From CAVPMW01 sp963706515 (GTDB lineage: Bacteria > Chloroflexota > Anaerolineae > Anaerolineales > UBA4823), in the NCBI GenBank assembly GCA_963706515.1, contig CAVPMW010000002.1:1-64000 (forward strand): a stretch of 64,000 bases of DNA, given 5' to 3'. The notes under the pieces are model-generated. The model was given only the letters and a program-made list of their open reading frames with translations, was not told the DNA's origin and searched no databases. The position numbers were made by a program, and so were the translations under genes. Below are positions 16,566-26,704 of this stretch, piece after piece (the first letter of the stretch is position 1; every line of letters begins with the position of its first letter).

Positions 16566-18407
16566 ATGGCATTTTTTGAGGGATTGGACGCCGAGGGTTA
16601 CGACAGGCAGTACTCCGATAGGGAGCTGGCGCGGAGGATGGCCGGCTATTTCAGCCCTTACCGGGTACGGCTGATCGTAGTAGTTATCGCGATTGCGATC
16701 ATCGCGATAACTGGAGCAGCCATCCCGGTCCTCGTTGCACGCGGCCTGGACGTCCTCGCTCAGAATATCACTACGCTGGCTTTAATCATTTTGCCAGGAC
16801 TGGTATTCCTGGCAAGTGTGGTCAGCTGGGGCACGAATTGGATCCGGAGGCGGCAAGTCGTCAGGATTGTCGGTGGAATTGTCCTGGACCTGCGTACGGA
16901 AGCGTTTCAATCGTCTACGGCACATGATCTTTCATTCTACGATGAGTATGCTTCGGGCAAAGTCGTCTCACGGATAACCTCAGATACCCAAGAATTTGGT
17001 CAGATGATCGTACTCATTACCGACCTTTTTTCACAGATAGCCGAGGCGATTATCCTGGGCGTAATTATGATCCTGATCGACTGGCGCTTGTTCCTGCTAT
17101 TGCTAGCATTCATGCCAATCGCGTTTGCAGCAGCTCTCGCATTTCGGCGGATTGCCCGGATCGTCACCCGCAATGGGATGCGCGCCATGGGTCAGGTGAA
17201 TTCAACCATCAAGGAGACGGTAAGTGGGATTGCAATCGCGAAAAATTTCCGCCAGGAAGCTTCTATATTTGCCGAGTTCGATCTAGCCAACCAGCTGTCC
17301 TACCGGGTTAATGTCCGCCGCGGTTTGGTACTTTCGTTAGTTTTTCCCTGCTTGAATGCACTTATGGGTGTGGCAACGGCTGTCCTGGTCTACGCCGGGG
17401 GATTGAGCGTCGCCGAGGGAATTGTGTCCGCTGGCGCCTGGTTCCTCTTCCTGCAGAGCCTGGACCGGTTTTTCTTCCCGGCGCTCAATCTATCAGCGTT
17501 CTGGGCACAGGTTCAGTCCGGTCTCTCCGCGGCTGAACGCGTATTCGCGTTGGTCGATGCTGAATCGGACGTTTACCAGGTAGATAATTTGCCGGTGCCC
17601 ACCTTACGCGGCGATATCCGCTTCGATAACGTATCTTTCCGCTACCGGACAGGCGAGTCTGTCCTGGAAAATTTCAACCTGCATATCTGCGATGGTGAAA
17701 CGGTTGCGCTGGTTGGTCACACCGGGGCAGGGAAATCCTCGATCGCCAAGCTAATTGCTCGTTTTTACGAGTTCCAGGCTGGGAAAATCTTAATCGACGG
17801 GATGGACATTCGTACGTTTAATCTCGATCAATATCGCACGCAGCTCGGGATTGTTTCTCAGGTCCCATTCCTGTTTTCTGGCACCATCGCTGAAAATATC
17901 TGCTACGCCTGTCCCCATGAGATCAGCAGCAGGGAAATAGAGCATTTGGCAGGGCAGATTGGCAACGGCGAATGGTTGGAGTCTCTGCCCAATGGTATCT
18001 ATACGGAAGTTGGCGAGCGAGGCTCACGCCTTTCGATGGGACAGCGGCAGCTGGTTTCCCTCCTGCGGGTAATTGTCCATAAACCATCCATCTTCATATT
18101 AGATGAAGCTACTGCGAGTGTAGATCCGTTCACTGAATGGCAGATCCAGCAGGCGCTGAGCTTGATATTAACCAATACCAGCAGCGTGCTCATCGCCCAC
18201 CGTCTTTCCACAGTTCGCGCCGCCGATCGCATATTGGTAATGGAAAAAGGGAAGGTGATTGAAGAAGGAAAACACGAGGCATTGATGCTGAAAGGGGGTC
18301 ATTACGCAGATTTGTATAACACCTATTTTCGGCACCAATCGTTGGACTATCGACCGGAAGGGGTCGATTGGGTGTATACGAAACCCCAGCCAGGGATCAG
18401 CGGCTGA
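16566..18407 (+). CDS. ABC exporter half-transporter, catalytic subunit
   Basis: Partner of the preceding gene, 613 residues and intact. It has six membrane helices (about 30-325), Walker A GHTGAGKSS near residue 385 and Walker B FILDEATASVD with the catalytic Glu present. The signature is LSMGQRQL in place of LSGGQ. In heterodimeric exporters the altered signature of one subunit faces the altered Walker B of the other, and that is exactly the arrangement here: one active and one degenerate ATP site. The C-terminus carries about 40 residues beyond the NBD. The order and spacing (12 bases) with the first subunit support a single operon. Confidence 0.94.
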   Translation: MAFFEGLDAEGYDRQYSDRELARRMAGYFSPYRVRLIVVVIAIAIIAITGAAIPVLVARGLDVLAQNITTLALIILPGLVFLASVVSWGTNWIRRRQVVRIVGGIVLDLRTEAFQSSTAHDLSFYDEYASGKVVSRITSDTQEFGQMIVLITDLFSQIAEAIILGVIMILIDWRLFLLLLAFMPIAFAAALAFRRIARIVTRNGMRAMGQVNSTIKETVSGIAIAKNFRQEASIFAEFDLANQLSYRVNVRRGLVLSLVFPCLNALMGVATAVLVYAGGLSVAEGIVSAGAWFLFLQSLDRFFFPALNLSAFWAQVQSGLSAAERVFALVDAESDVYQVDNLPVPTLRGDIRFDNVSFRYRTGESVLENFNLHICDGETVALVGHTGAGKSSIAKLIARFYEFQAGKILIDGMDIRTFNLDQYRTQLGIVSQVPFLFSGTIAENICYACPHEISSREIEHLAGQIGNGEWLESLPNGIYTEVGERGSRLSMGQRQLVSLLRVIVHKPSIFILDEATASVDPFTEWQIQQALSLILTNTSSVLIAHRLSTVRAADRILVMEKGKVIEEGKHEALMLKGGHYADLYNTYFRHQSLDYRPEGVDWVYTKPQPGISG

Positions 18408-18453
18408 GTTTAGAGCGGGGTAAAGACATAACAAAATAGCAAACACATTCTAA

Positions 18454-18482
18454 TTGCATTTCTACCGACGCTGACATAAAAT
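18454..18482 (+). promoter_or_regulatory. Promoter of the GAF histidine kinase gene (leaderless type)
   Basis: TTGCAT at 18454-18459 and TAAAAT at 18477-18482 are 17 bases apart. The ATG at 18489 follows after six bases, so the RNA should start at or beside the start codon. No Shine-Dalgarno is present in front of this ATG, in agreement with a leaderless message. Confidence 0.6.
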
Positions 18483-18488
18483 TGGTGC

Positions 18489-21400
18489 ATGCCTGATGAT
18501 GCTGGCGATGCACAGATTGGGACCCTCCATCCCTGGGTAGATCGAATCGAGAATATCCTGTTAGGAGGATTTCTCGTGGTCGTGGTTATATCGTTTTTAC
18601 TTTTTCCATTCATTAGAGCTGGCACGATCATCCTGACAGATTACAGAATCTGGATCGGAAGCCCCCAAAATCTCATATCATTATTGGGGAATGGGATTGA
18701 AATGTTGACTTACTTCGCCCTGCCTTTCCTGGTCGGAGTAGTGTATTTGGCTTGTGGGTTGTATGTTTATCTGCTCCGCCGTACTCACCCCAGCGGAAGG
18801 GTATTTTCGGTTTTTGCCTCAGCCAGCGCATTTATGCTGGCGGGATTTTTCACAATCAGTACTTCGACCCGCTTTGGATTGTTATGGCTGCTATCACTGA
18901 CACTCGCCGCAGGGGCGCTGCTGAACCTGGCGTTAATCTTCCCTCGTGAATCGTCCTGGGTACAAAAACATCGCTTTTTGAGCTGGCTTGGATATCTTCC
19001 CGCCGCTGTACTCAGCCTGTTCCTGGTCTCTTCGATTATTAAGCCAGGTCCATTACCTGCTTTCATTTATCTGATGGGTTATGCAATACTATACCTGTTA
19101 TTTACGACCCTCTGCTTTACTGCGATTGAAGGGGTGCGCAGCTACCGGTCTACCTCACCCGTAGTTCGCGAGCAGGCTCGCATCGTTTTTGTCGGCGCAC
19201 TGATCTCATTTCTTCCAATTTATATCTGGATCGTGCTTTACCAAATCAACCTGGGGACTTCTTTTACCCCGCTTTTATTCTTTCTCTTGTGGATTCTGCC
19301 GCTTACAACCGGTTATGCCATCCTCCGCTACCATTTTCTAAATACCAATTATTTGGTGAGCAAGCTGGTTTTATATGGTTTGCTCACCGTAATAGTTGCT
19401 GGCGCCTACGCCTTATTTGTCACCGGAATCGGTCTCCTCCTGGGAGATTTCTTACGACCTTACAGCCCGTTTATCGCTGGCATCATTATTTTTCTATTAG
19501 CTCTTTTATTAAATCCATTGCGGACCCGCTTACAAAAACTGGTGGACAGTGTGTTCTTTCGCGGTCAGGCAGTCTACCGTTCTCGCTTAGAAGCATTCAG
19601 CAAGGATTTAACCGAGGCGATCGATCTAGGCGTAATTGTCCGACTGCTGCGCCAGTATTCTTCTCAAGATTTACATCCAGACCTGACTCACATTTACGTC
19701 TATGAATCCTTCAACGGGCAGTATTCTGCTCAGCTGGGTGATAATGAGCAGATTACTTCAGATTTACGTTTCACGGATAAGAGCGAATTAGTGAAGGAGC
19801 TTGCCCAGAGAAGAGATGCAATCTTTCTGGAGGAAGTAAATTCACTGCCGGCTTCCCTTCAATCCGAACGATCCCGTCTGGTTTTACTCGACTGCCAGAT
19901 ATTCATCCCACTCCCCGGACGCCAACACCTGATCGGTTGGTTAGCGCTGGGGGAACGTGAATCTGGTGAGCCATACACCAAACGCGATATAGATTTCCTC
20001 ATTTCCCTTTGTGACCAGGCGGCAGTGGCGATCGAGCGTGCCCAGGTTATCCGTGATCTGCAGCGACGAGTAAAAGAAATGGATGTGCTCACCCGAGTCG
20101 CTCAGGGGACGAATTTCACGATTAATTTTGACGATATTCTCGAACTGATCTATGCCCAAACCAGCCAGGTCATAAAGGTGGATGACTTCCACGTTGCCTT
20201 GTTGGATCCAGAATCCGAGAAAATGCATTATGTATTTTTCCTGGAGAAGGATGAACGGATTCCTGATTTTGAAGGGAAGGAAATAATCCTGGGGCAGGGT
20301 CTTGAGGCGGAGATTTTCCGGGGTCGCCGTCCGCTGCTGGTAGATGATTACGAGCAGGAGTGCTGGGCGCGTGGCTACGTGCCCGACGTACGCGGCCTGC
20401 ATGCTTGGATGGCTGTACCGCTGAATACTGGGGGAGAGACCATTGGATTGATCAGCCTGGGAAGCCGCAGCACGGATACGGTGTATCAGCCAGAACAGCT
20501 CAATCTATTCCAGGCGATGGCTGATCAGGCCGCGGGAGCAATCGTGAAAGCGCGACTGCTCCACGTTACCGAAGATCGCGCTCGCCAGCTGGCTACTTTG
20601 AACGAAATCGGTCGTGATTTGACATCCACCCTCGATTTGAAACCACTGTTGAACCGCATTTTAACGAGCGCTGCCGATATCCTTAACTGCCAGGCTGGCA
20701 GCCTGTTTTTGGTCGATGAACAAACCGGTGAATTAGTTTTTGAGGTAGTCATTGGCCCGGTTGCTGGCGATCTGATCGGCAAACGGCTCCCACCCGGCAA
20801 AGGTGTTGTTGGACAGGCAGTTGAAACCGGACAGCCAGTGATTGCGAACGACGCGCGGCGGCGAAAAGAATGGTTCAATACCGACCAGCAGACTGGTTTT
20901 ACCACGCAAGATCTCCTCGCCGTGCCGATGCGCATCAAAGATCACATATTGGGTGTCATCGAGGTTATTAACAAAGCGGATGGACAGCCCTTTAACGTTA
21001 GCGATCAGGAATTACTGGCAACCTTCGCCTCGCAGGCAGCTATTGCGATTGAAAATGCCCGGTTGTATACGATGACCGATCAGGCGCTGACAGTGAAAGT
21101 GGAAGAGCTATCGGTAATGCAGCGGATTGATCGCGAGCTGAATACCAGCCTGGATGTAAACCGGGCAATGAATATAACCTTGAGCTGGGCAATGCGCCAA
21201 TCGGGGGCGAATGCCGGTCTGGTGGGAATGATCGATAGTGACGGCATCCGGGTGGTTACCGCCGAGGGTTACGCTTCTGATGCAGATTCCGATATCCTTC
21301 CCTTGAATGGAAATGATGAGCATTACCTGGATGTCCAGCTTCCCGGAATATCCGGGGCGCTGCAGACCGGGCAGCCGACTACAGTCTATAAGGAAGCAAC

Positions 21401-22332
21401 CAATGGATCGTTCGCAAGCCTGTTGATGGATGCCCGAGGTCAGGTTGGAATCCCTATCCGGCGTGAAGATGAGGTAATTGGCATCCTCTTGTTAGAAACC
21501 CAATCTACTGAAAATTTCTCGGATGATGTCCTGGCGTTTCTTTCCCGCCTGGGGGACCATGCTGCTATTGCAATCGCCAATGCTCAGCTATATTCTGAAG
21601 TGCGTGAAGCCAATCTGTCTAAGAGTAAATTCGTGTCCTTCGTTGCCCATGAGCTGAAAAACCCGATGGCCTCGATAAAAGGCTATACCGAGCTGATCGC
21701 TGGCGGGATGACCGGACCAGTTAATGAGATGCAATCTTCATTTTTGAATACCATCCGCTCTAACGTAGATCGAATGAATACGATTGTCACCGATCTGAAC
21801 GATCTGACGAAAATACAGGTGGGAAGCCTCCGTTTGGAATTCAAATCGATCAGCGTTCCGGAGGCTGTCGATGAAGTTGTGCGCACACTGCAAAAATTGC
21901 TGGACGAAAAACGACAAACGCTCTCGCTAGACTTACCGCCGGATCTACCCCGACATCTGGGCTGATCCCCTGCGATTGAGCCAGATCCTGACTAACCTGG
22001 TAAGCAATGCAAATAAATATACCGGCGAAGACGGAAATATTTTGCTCAGCGCAGATGCCTGGATGCCGGATGACGCCGCCGAATCTAACCTCCGCTTCGT
22101 CCACATCTGGGTGAAGGACAACGGGATCGGTATCAGCGAGGAAGACCAGGATAAGATCTTTCAGCAGTATTTCCGTACGGATATCTCGAAAGAGACCGCC
22201 AGCGGCACAGGGTTGGGGTTAAATATCAGCAAGAGCCTGGTGGAATTTCAAGGTGGTCGGATCTGGTTCGAGAGTAAACTTAATGAAGGCAGCACTTTCC
22301 ACTTTACTATTCCAGCTGCGGAATCGAATTGA
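18489..22332 (+). CDS. Large membrane histidine kinase with multiple GAF domains (one frameshift)
   Basis: Sensor kinase of about 1281 residues. Residues 1-345 hold about eight to ten hydrophobic segments. At least three, probably four, GAF domains follow (about 365-530, 545-700, 712-860 and 872-1030); repeated phrases such as DQAAVAIERAQ, DQAAGAIVKARLL and SQAAIAIENARLY mark their ends. The HisKA box is FVSFVAHELKNPMASIKGY with phospho-acceptor His near residue 1054. One base must be removed near 21950 to join LPPDLP to DIWADPLRLSQIL. The ATPase domain then shows N (LVSNANKYT), G1 (DNGIGI) and G2 (GTGLGLNI) boxes. No response regulator is adjacent, so it is an orphan kinase. The ligand is unknown. 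Confidence 0.9.
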
Positions 22333-22347
22333 TCCAGCATAAATAGC

Positions 22348-22381
22348 CCGCTCCCCTATCCGATATCAGGATGGGGAGCGG
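22348..22381. terminator. Bidirectional terminator hairpin
   Basis: CCGCTCCCC at 22348-22356 pairs with GGGGAGCGG at 22373-22381. On the plus strand TATGTTTTATT follows. It separates the histidine kinase gene from the convergent trpB-like gene and can serve both. Confidence 0.8.
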
Positions 22382-22418
22382 TATGTTTTATTAAGCAGGT
22401 GAAAACAAACGAATCGGG

Positions 22419-23801
22419 TCAGTCCATGCCAGACATAGGCTGAATTTCGGGCAGCTGCTCTAAGGCATGCTTGACAGCTTCTTCAGGGTACTCGTAATCC
22501 TCGAGCATGCCGCTCAAATATGCCTCGTAAGCACCCATATCGAAATTACCATTCCCAGATAGGTTGAACAGGATGATGCGCTGCTCGCCGCGCTCGCGTG
22601 CATCCAGGGCTTCATCGATTGCCGCGCGGATGGCATGGGCGCTTTCAGGAGCCGGAACAATCCCTTCTGTGCGAGCGAATTGAATGGCTGCTTCGAAAGT
22701 TGAGAGCTGCGGCACAGCAACCGCCTGGATATAACCTGCGTCGACCAGGGCAGAGACGCTGGGTGCCATCCCGTGGTAGCGTAAGCCGCCGGCGTGGATC
22801 GGGGCTGGGATGAAGCTGTGACCCAGTGTGTACATTTTGACGATTGGCGCCATTCGGGCAGAGTCGCCGTAATCGAAGGTGTATTCGCCCCGGGTGAGGG
22901 ATGGCGCTGCCAACGGCTCGACCGCCAGGATTCTGGTTCGCTCGCCCTCCCGCAGGTTCTGGCGGAGGAAGGGAAAGACTAATCCGGAAAAGTTCGACCC
23001 TCCACCGACGCAGCCAATCACCACATCCGGATATTCTCCCGCCATATCCATTTGTTTTAAGGCTTCTTCCCCAACAACCGTCTGATGCAAAAGGACATGG
23101 TTCAACACGGAGCCAAGACTGTATTTCTTCTGACCGTTCGAGGTAGCCGCAGCCTCAACCGCCTCGGAGATAGCCACTCCCAAAGAACCAGGATTCTTTG
23201 GGTCATCTGCCAGAATCGAGCTTCCAAAATGGGTTCGGCTGGATGGGCTGGGGTAGACCTGAGCGCCATACGTCTCCATTAAAATTCGCCGGTACGGTTT
23301 CTGGTCGTACGATATCCGCACCATAAAGATTTCCACCTGGATATCGAATAAGGATCCCGCAAAAGCCAGAGCGGATCCCCACTGCCCGGCGCCAGTTTCG
23401 GTGGTCAGCGCTTTCGTGCCAGAGATCTTATTATAGTAAGCCTGCGCGATTGCTGTATTCGGTTTGTGACTCCCGGTGGGCGAGCCACCTTCATATTTAT
23501 AATAAATATGCGCCGGCGTATTGAGCAGTTTTTCTAAGCGGCGCGCCCGGATCAATGGGGTAGGGCGATAGAGCTTGTATACCTCGCGCACTTCATCCGG
23601 GATCTGGATAAATCTTTCTGTGCTGACCTCCTGGAGAATTAATTCCATCGGGAACAAAACTGCCAGAAAATCAGGCGTCACCGGTTCCATCGTTTGGGGA
23701 TTCAAAACTGGCGCAGGGGGGACTGGCATGTCGGCATTGATGTTGTACCATTCATGCGGTAAATCAGCTTCGGTCAAATTAAATCGGGTCTGAGCGTTCA
23801 T
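22419..23801 (-). CDS. trpB: Tryptophan synthase beta chain-like protein (TrpB2 type)
   Basis: PLP-dependent enzyme of 460 residues that makes tryptophan from indole and serine. The cofactor lysine lies in GGSPTGSHKPNTAIAQAYYN, and the phosphate-binding glycine loop is GCVGGGSNFSGL. The long N-terminus and SHKPNTA motif place it in the TrpB2 group, which often acts without a tightly bound alpha subunit. No trpA is nearby. A good AAGGAGGAAGCG box precedes ATG 23801. It follows trpS by 75 bases on the same strand, so it is probably cotranscribed and controlled by the tryptophan T-box upstream of trpS. This linkage supports an indole-scavenging or backup role in tryptophan supply (inference). 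Confidence 0.92.
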   Translation of the reverse strand: MNAQTRFNLTEADLPHEWYNINADMPVPPAPVLNPQTMEPVTPDFLAVLFPMELILQEVSTERFIQIPDEVREVYKLYRPTPLIRARRLEKLLNTPAHIYYKYEGGSPTGSHKPNTAIAQAYYNKISGTKALTTETGAGQWGSALAFAGSLFDIQVEIFMVRISYDQKPYRRILMETYGAQVYPSPSSRTHFGSSILADDPKNPGSLGVAISEAVEAAATSNGQKKYSLGSVLNHVLLHQTVVGEEALKQMDMAGEYPDVVIGCVGGGSNFSGLVFPFLRQNLREGERTRILAVEPLAAPSLTRGEYTFDYGDSARMAPIVKMYTLGHSFIPAPIHAGGLRYHGMAPSVSALVDAGYIQAVAVPQLSTFEAAIQFARTEGIVPAPESAHAIRAAIDEALDARERGEQRIILFNLSGNGNFDMGAYEAYLSGMLEDYEYPEEAVKHALEQLPEIQPMSGMD

Positions 23802-23876
23802 CGCTTCCTCCTTGTGTTTGGTATAGACTGATAATGATCTTGATCGCGTCGTCTGAATAGCGGGTGGATACCAGCC

Positions 23877-24899
23877 CTAAGACGACTTAACACCTACTCG
23901 AATTGGAAGCCCCATTCTCTGTTGGACTTCTCCCAGGGTTAATTCCGCCATAATGCGAGCTCTTTGTGTACCTTCAAGCAAAACCTCCTTCAGGTGATCC
24001 GGATCTTTCGATAGCTGCTGACGTCTATCGCGGAGCGGCTCCAGGTAGAGGTTAAGACTATCCGCCAGCCTGGATTTAAGGGCTACGTCCCCAATTTTTC
24101 CAGCCCGGTACAATGTTTTGAATTCCTCAACCTCTGCTTTGTCATTATGGAATATTTCCAGGTAGTCAAACACAGGGTTACCTTCCACGTGCCCCGGATC
24201 GCTGGCATGGATGCGGGTGGGATCGGTGAACATGCTCATCACTTTGCGTCTGGTTTCTTGCGGGGTATCCTTTAGGTAGATTGCATTTTCATAAGAAGTG
24301 TGCATAGTCCGGTTGTCAATCCCGGGCAACCGGGGTGTGGGGGAGAGGAGAGCTTGCGGCTCTGGAAAGGTAGCGCCATATAATTGGTTGAATCGCCGGG
24401 CGATCTCACGGGATAGTTCCACGTGGGGCTGCTGATCCTCCCCAACAGGGACCGTATCCGCTTTATATAAGAGAATATCCGCTGCCTGCAGTACCGGATA
24501 TGCCAGCAGACCGAGGGAGGGGACCAATCCTAACTCTTTTTGCTGTTCTTTATAGGTTGGCACCCGGTTTAAGCGAGCGACGGTTACCAGCATGCTGAAT
24601 AAGATCGCCAGCTCAGCGTGAGCTGAGATCGCGGACTGTTGCAAGATAGTCGCACGGTCTGGATCGATCCCTGACGATAACCAATCTGCCAGTACCTCCA
24701 GAATATTCGCCTGAATTGTGTCAGGATGCTCGTAGTCGGTTGTCAAGACATGCAGGTCTGCAATCAGAAAATAACAATCGTAACTGTCCTGCAAGCCAGC
24801 CCAGGTCTGCAGTGTCCCGACCAGGTGACCAATATGGCGGGGACCCGTCGGTCTATGTCCAGTTAGAATGCGACCTTTCAGCTCGGGCATTTCATCCAT
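23877..24899 (-). CDS. trpS: Tryptophanyl-tRNA synthetase with altered KMSKS loop
   Basis: Class I aminoacyl-tRNA synthetase that charges tRNA-Trp. The HIGH motif is present as GPRHIGHLVG near the N-terminus, and the PVGEDQQPHVELSREIARRFN region is typical of bacterial TrpRS (shown here in part: GEDQQPHVELSREIA). Where KMSKS is expected the sequence reads RTMHTSYENAIYL, so the usual lysines are missing without any frame break. Length is about 340 residues, normal. ATG 24899 is taken as start; TTG 24908 or ATG 24890 are alternatives. It is preceded by a T-box leader with a TGG specifier, which agrees with its amino acid, and followed by trpB. Confidence 0.93.
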   Translation of the reverse strand: MDEMPELKGRILTGHRPTGPRHIGHLVGTLQTWAGLQDSYDCYFLIADLHVLTTDYEHPDTIQANILEVLADWLSSGIDPDRATILQQSAISAHAELAILFSMLVTVARLNRVPTYKEQQKELGLVPSLGLLAYPVLQAADILLYKADTVPVGEDQQPHVELSREIARRFNQLYGATFPEPQALLSPTPRLPGIDNRTMHTSYENAIYLKDTPQETRRKVMSMFTDPTRIHASDPGHVEGNPVFDYLEIFHNDKAEVEEFKTLYRAGKIGDVALKSRLADSLNLYLEPLRDRRQQLSKDPDHLKEVLLEGTQRARIMAELTLGEVQQRMGLPIRVGVKSS

Positions 24900-24917
24900 C
24901 CCTGCCAATTAAACTAA

Positions 24918-25253
24918 AACGCGCCCGTCTCCTGGGGAGACGAACGCTATTTCCGTCCGTGGTGCCACTCCTCTTAGGCTGCTATAAAAAGAAAACCCAT
25001 CTATGTTGCGATGGGAAAATCAGCCAGCCTCACTCATTTTGAGCACGACGAGTTTCAGCCCGTTTATGCCCTTTGCCTTGATAACGGTGGCAACTCCGGA
25101 TAAGGCTATTCTGCGATTTACGCTCGCATTTCACCTTTCAACTCTGAGGTCCATTCACTGGCGGGGAGCAGGTAGGATTCTCACCGGATTCCTACTCTCT
25201 GGACTGCCGTGCACCAACTACTAGTCCTCTTCGCAGTCTTTGCGGATTCAATT
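24918..25253 (-). ncRNA. Tryptophan-specific T-box riboswitch (trpS leader)
   Basis: Read on the minus strand, the leader shows Stem I elements (GAAGAGGACTAGTAG, CAGAGAGTAGG), then GTGAATGGACCTC with the specifier codon TGG (complement of 25151-25153). A hairpin CCCATC/GATGGG is followed by the T-box proper GGAGTGGCACCACGG (complement near 24955-24970). A terminator stem CGTCTCC/GGAGACG at about 24926-24942 is followed by a GTTTTAG stretch. Uncharged tRNA-Trp should stabilise the antiterminator and switch on trpS. The 445-base gene-free stretch between trpS and folA is filled by this element and its promoter. Confidence 0.88.
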
Positions 25254-25260
25254 GTGGTGG

Positions 25261-25288
25261 ATTATATGGATAATTTAGGTTTTGTCAA
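25261..25288 (-). promoter_or_regulatory. Promoter of the T-box trpS operon
   Basis: On the minus strand TTGACA (complement of 25283-25288) and TATAAT (complement of 25261-25266) are separated by 16 bases. Both hexamers are perfect consensus. The transcript would start near 25254 and run into the T-box leader. Confidence 0.85.
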
Positions 25289-25353
25289 GGAAAAAAACAC
25301 CGGTTTTGTCCTAATTGAATTGGCTTACTGTAATGGAAGATGCCGGAGAATCG

Positions 25354-25875
25354 TTATCCGGGCAAAGATTTTCGTTGCTCCTGATTTTTGCGGTTTAAGG
25401 TGAGAAAAGAGAGGTCAAATGGGTCTTTCTGATCGGCTGGGTGAAAGATTGATTCGACAATTTCCCAATCGTCGAGTGAAAATTCAGGGAAAAAAACGTC
25501 GCAATCTGCAATGTGGTGAATGGTGGTCAGATATATGCGGTCGACAGTGGCGATCGTCTCGGCGAAAATTTCTCCACCTCCAATGATGAATGCTTCATTT
25601 TCATTGTGATCCTCTACGAGTGAGTACGCTTCCTGCAGTGAGTGTGCGATCAAAAACCCAGCCGCCTGGAAATCAGGTTGGTGGGTGAGGACGATCGATG
25701 TCCTCCCATCCAATGGAGTGCCAATCGATTCGTAGGTCTTTCTCCCCATGATCAGGTGATGCCCCATTGTCAGGGATCGAAATCGCTTCAGATCTTTGGG
25801 AGCTTTCCAGGGAATTTGGTTGTTTTTACCAATTCCTCGCTGCTCGTCCATCGCTGCCAGGATCGAAAGGATCAA
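25354..25875 (-). CDS. folA: Dihydrofolate reductase
   Basis: Reduces dihydrofolate to tetrahydrofolate with NADPH; needed to regenerate the cofactor consumed by ThyA. The 173-residue protein begins MILSILAAMDEQRGIGKNNQ, followed by the substrate-site IPWKAPKDLKRF, GRKTYESIG and the NADPH-binding IIGGGEIFAE. The TTG start at 25875 overlaps the thyA stop by four bases, showing translational coupling. It is the last gene of the nusA-to-folA minus-strand operon, and the trpS promoter begins 65 bases beyond it. The last 15 residues are poorly conserved. Confidence 0.94.
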   Translation of the reverse strand: MILSILAAMDEQRGIGKNNQIPWKAPKDLKRFRSLTMGHHLIMGRKTYESIGTPLDGRTSIVLTHQPDFQAAGFLIAHSLQEAYSLVEDHNENEAFIIGGGEIFAETIATVDRIYLTTIHHIADCDVFFPEFSLDDWEIVESIFHPADQKDPFDLSFLTLNRKNQEQRKSLPG

Positions 25876-26666
25876 ACTGCAACCTCTGCCTTAATGTGGG
25901 GATGCGCCTGATAATTCTCCAACTTAAAATCTTCGTACTGGAAGGCAAAGATATCCTTCACCTGGGGGTTAAGCATCATTGCAGGCAAAGGATATGCCGG
26001 ACGGGAGAGCTGCAGCTTTGCCTGCTCGATGTGGTTCAGGTAGAGATGCACGTCACCAAATGTATGCACGAATGTGCCAGGTAGTAGATTACAAACCTGG
26101 GCGACCATCATGGTGAATAGAGCGTAGGAGGCAATATTAAAAGGCACGCCCAAAAAGACATCTGCCGAGCGCTGGTAGAGCTGGCATGACAGATATCCAT
26201 CGAGGACGTAAAACTGGAAGAGAAGGTGGCAAGGCGGCAGCGCCATTTGTTCGATCTCTCCAACGTTCCAGGCGCTTACGATCAATCTCCGTGAATTTGG
26301 GTTCGTCTTAATTTGTTGAATTACCTCGGTGATCTGATCGATCGTGCGACCATCTATAGCCCTCCAGGAACGCCATTGATAGCCATATACTGGACCAAGT
26401 TTTCCATCCGCATCCGCCCATTCATCCCAAATGTGCACACCGTGATCCTGCAAATAGGTGATATTGTCGTCACCTCTTAAGAACCAGAGCAGCTCATAGA
26501 TAATCGATTTTAGATGTAATTTCTTGGTGGTGACCAGGGGAAAACCTTTTTGGAGATCATACCGGTTTTGGTAACCGAAGACCGAAAGAGTGCCAACGCC
26601 GGTCCGGTCTTCCTTCTTTTCCCCATGCTGCAAAATGTAATCGAGCAACTCTAGGTATTGTCTCAT
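25872..26666 (-). CDS. thyA: Thymidylate synthase
   Basis: Makes dTMP from dUMP using methylene-tetrahydrofolate. Starting at ATG 26666 (MRQYLELLDYILQHGEKK) the protein has 264 residues, the same as Escherichia coli ThyA, and the nucleophile falls at Cys146 in ALPPCHLLFQFYV. Other fixed parts are EDRTGVGT, RGDDNITYLQ, QRSADVFLGVPFN and HTFGDVHLYLNH. An in-frame extension to 26699 is not supported by homology. It is followed by an overlapping folA, so the two steps of the thymidylate cycle are coupled. Confidence 0.97.
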   Translation of the reverse strand: MRQYLELLDYILQHGEKKEDRTGVGTLSVFGYQNRYDLQKGFPLVTTKKLHLKSIIYELLWFLRGDDNITYLQDHGVHIWDEWADADGKLGPVYGYQWRSWRAIDGRTIDQITEVIQQIKTNPNSRRLIVSAWNVGEIEQMALPPCHLLFQFYVLDGYLSCQLYQRSADVFLGVPFNIASYALFTMMVAQVCNLLPGTFVHTFGDVHLYLNHIEQAKLQLSRPAYPLPAMMLNPQVKDIFAFQYEDFKLENYQAHPHIKAEVAV

Positions 26667-26704
26667 ACCAACAGCTCCGATAGGCAGTATTAGCCCCAAC
26701 CCGA

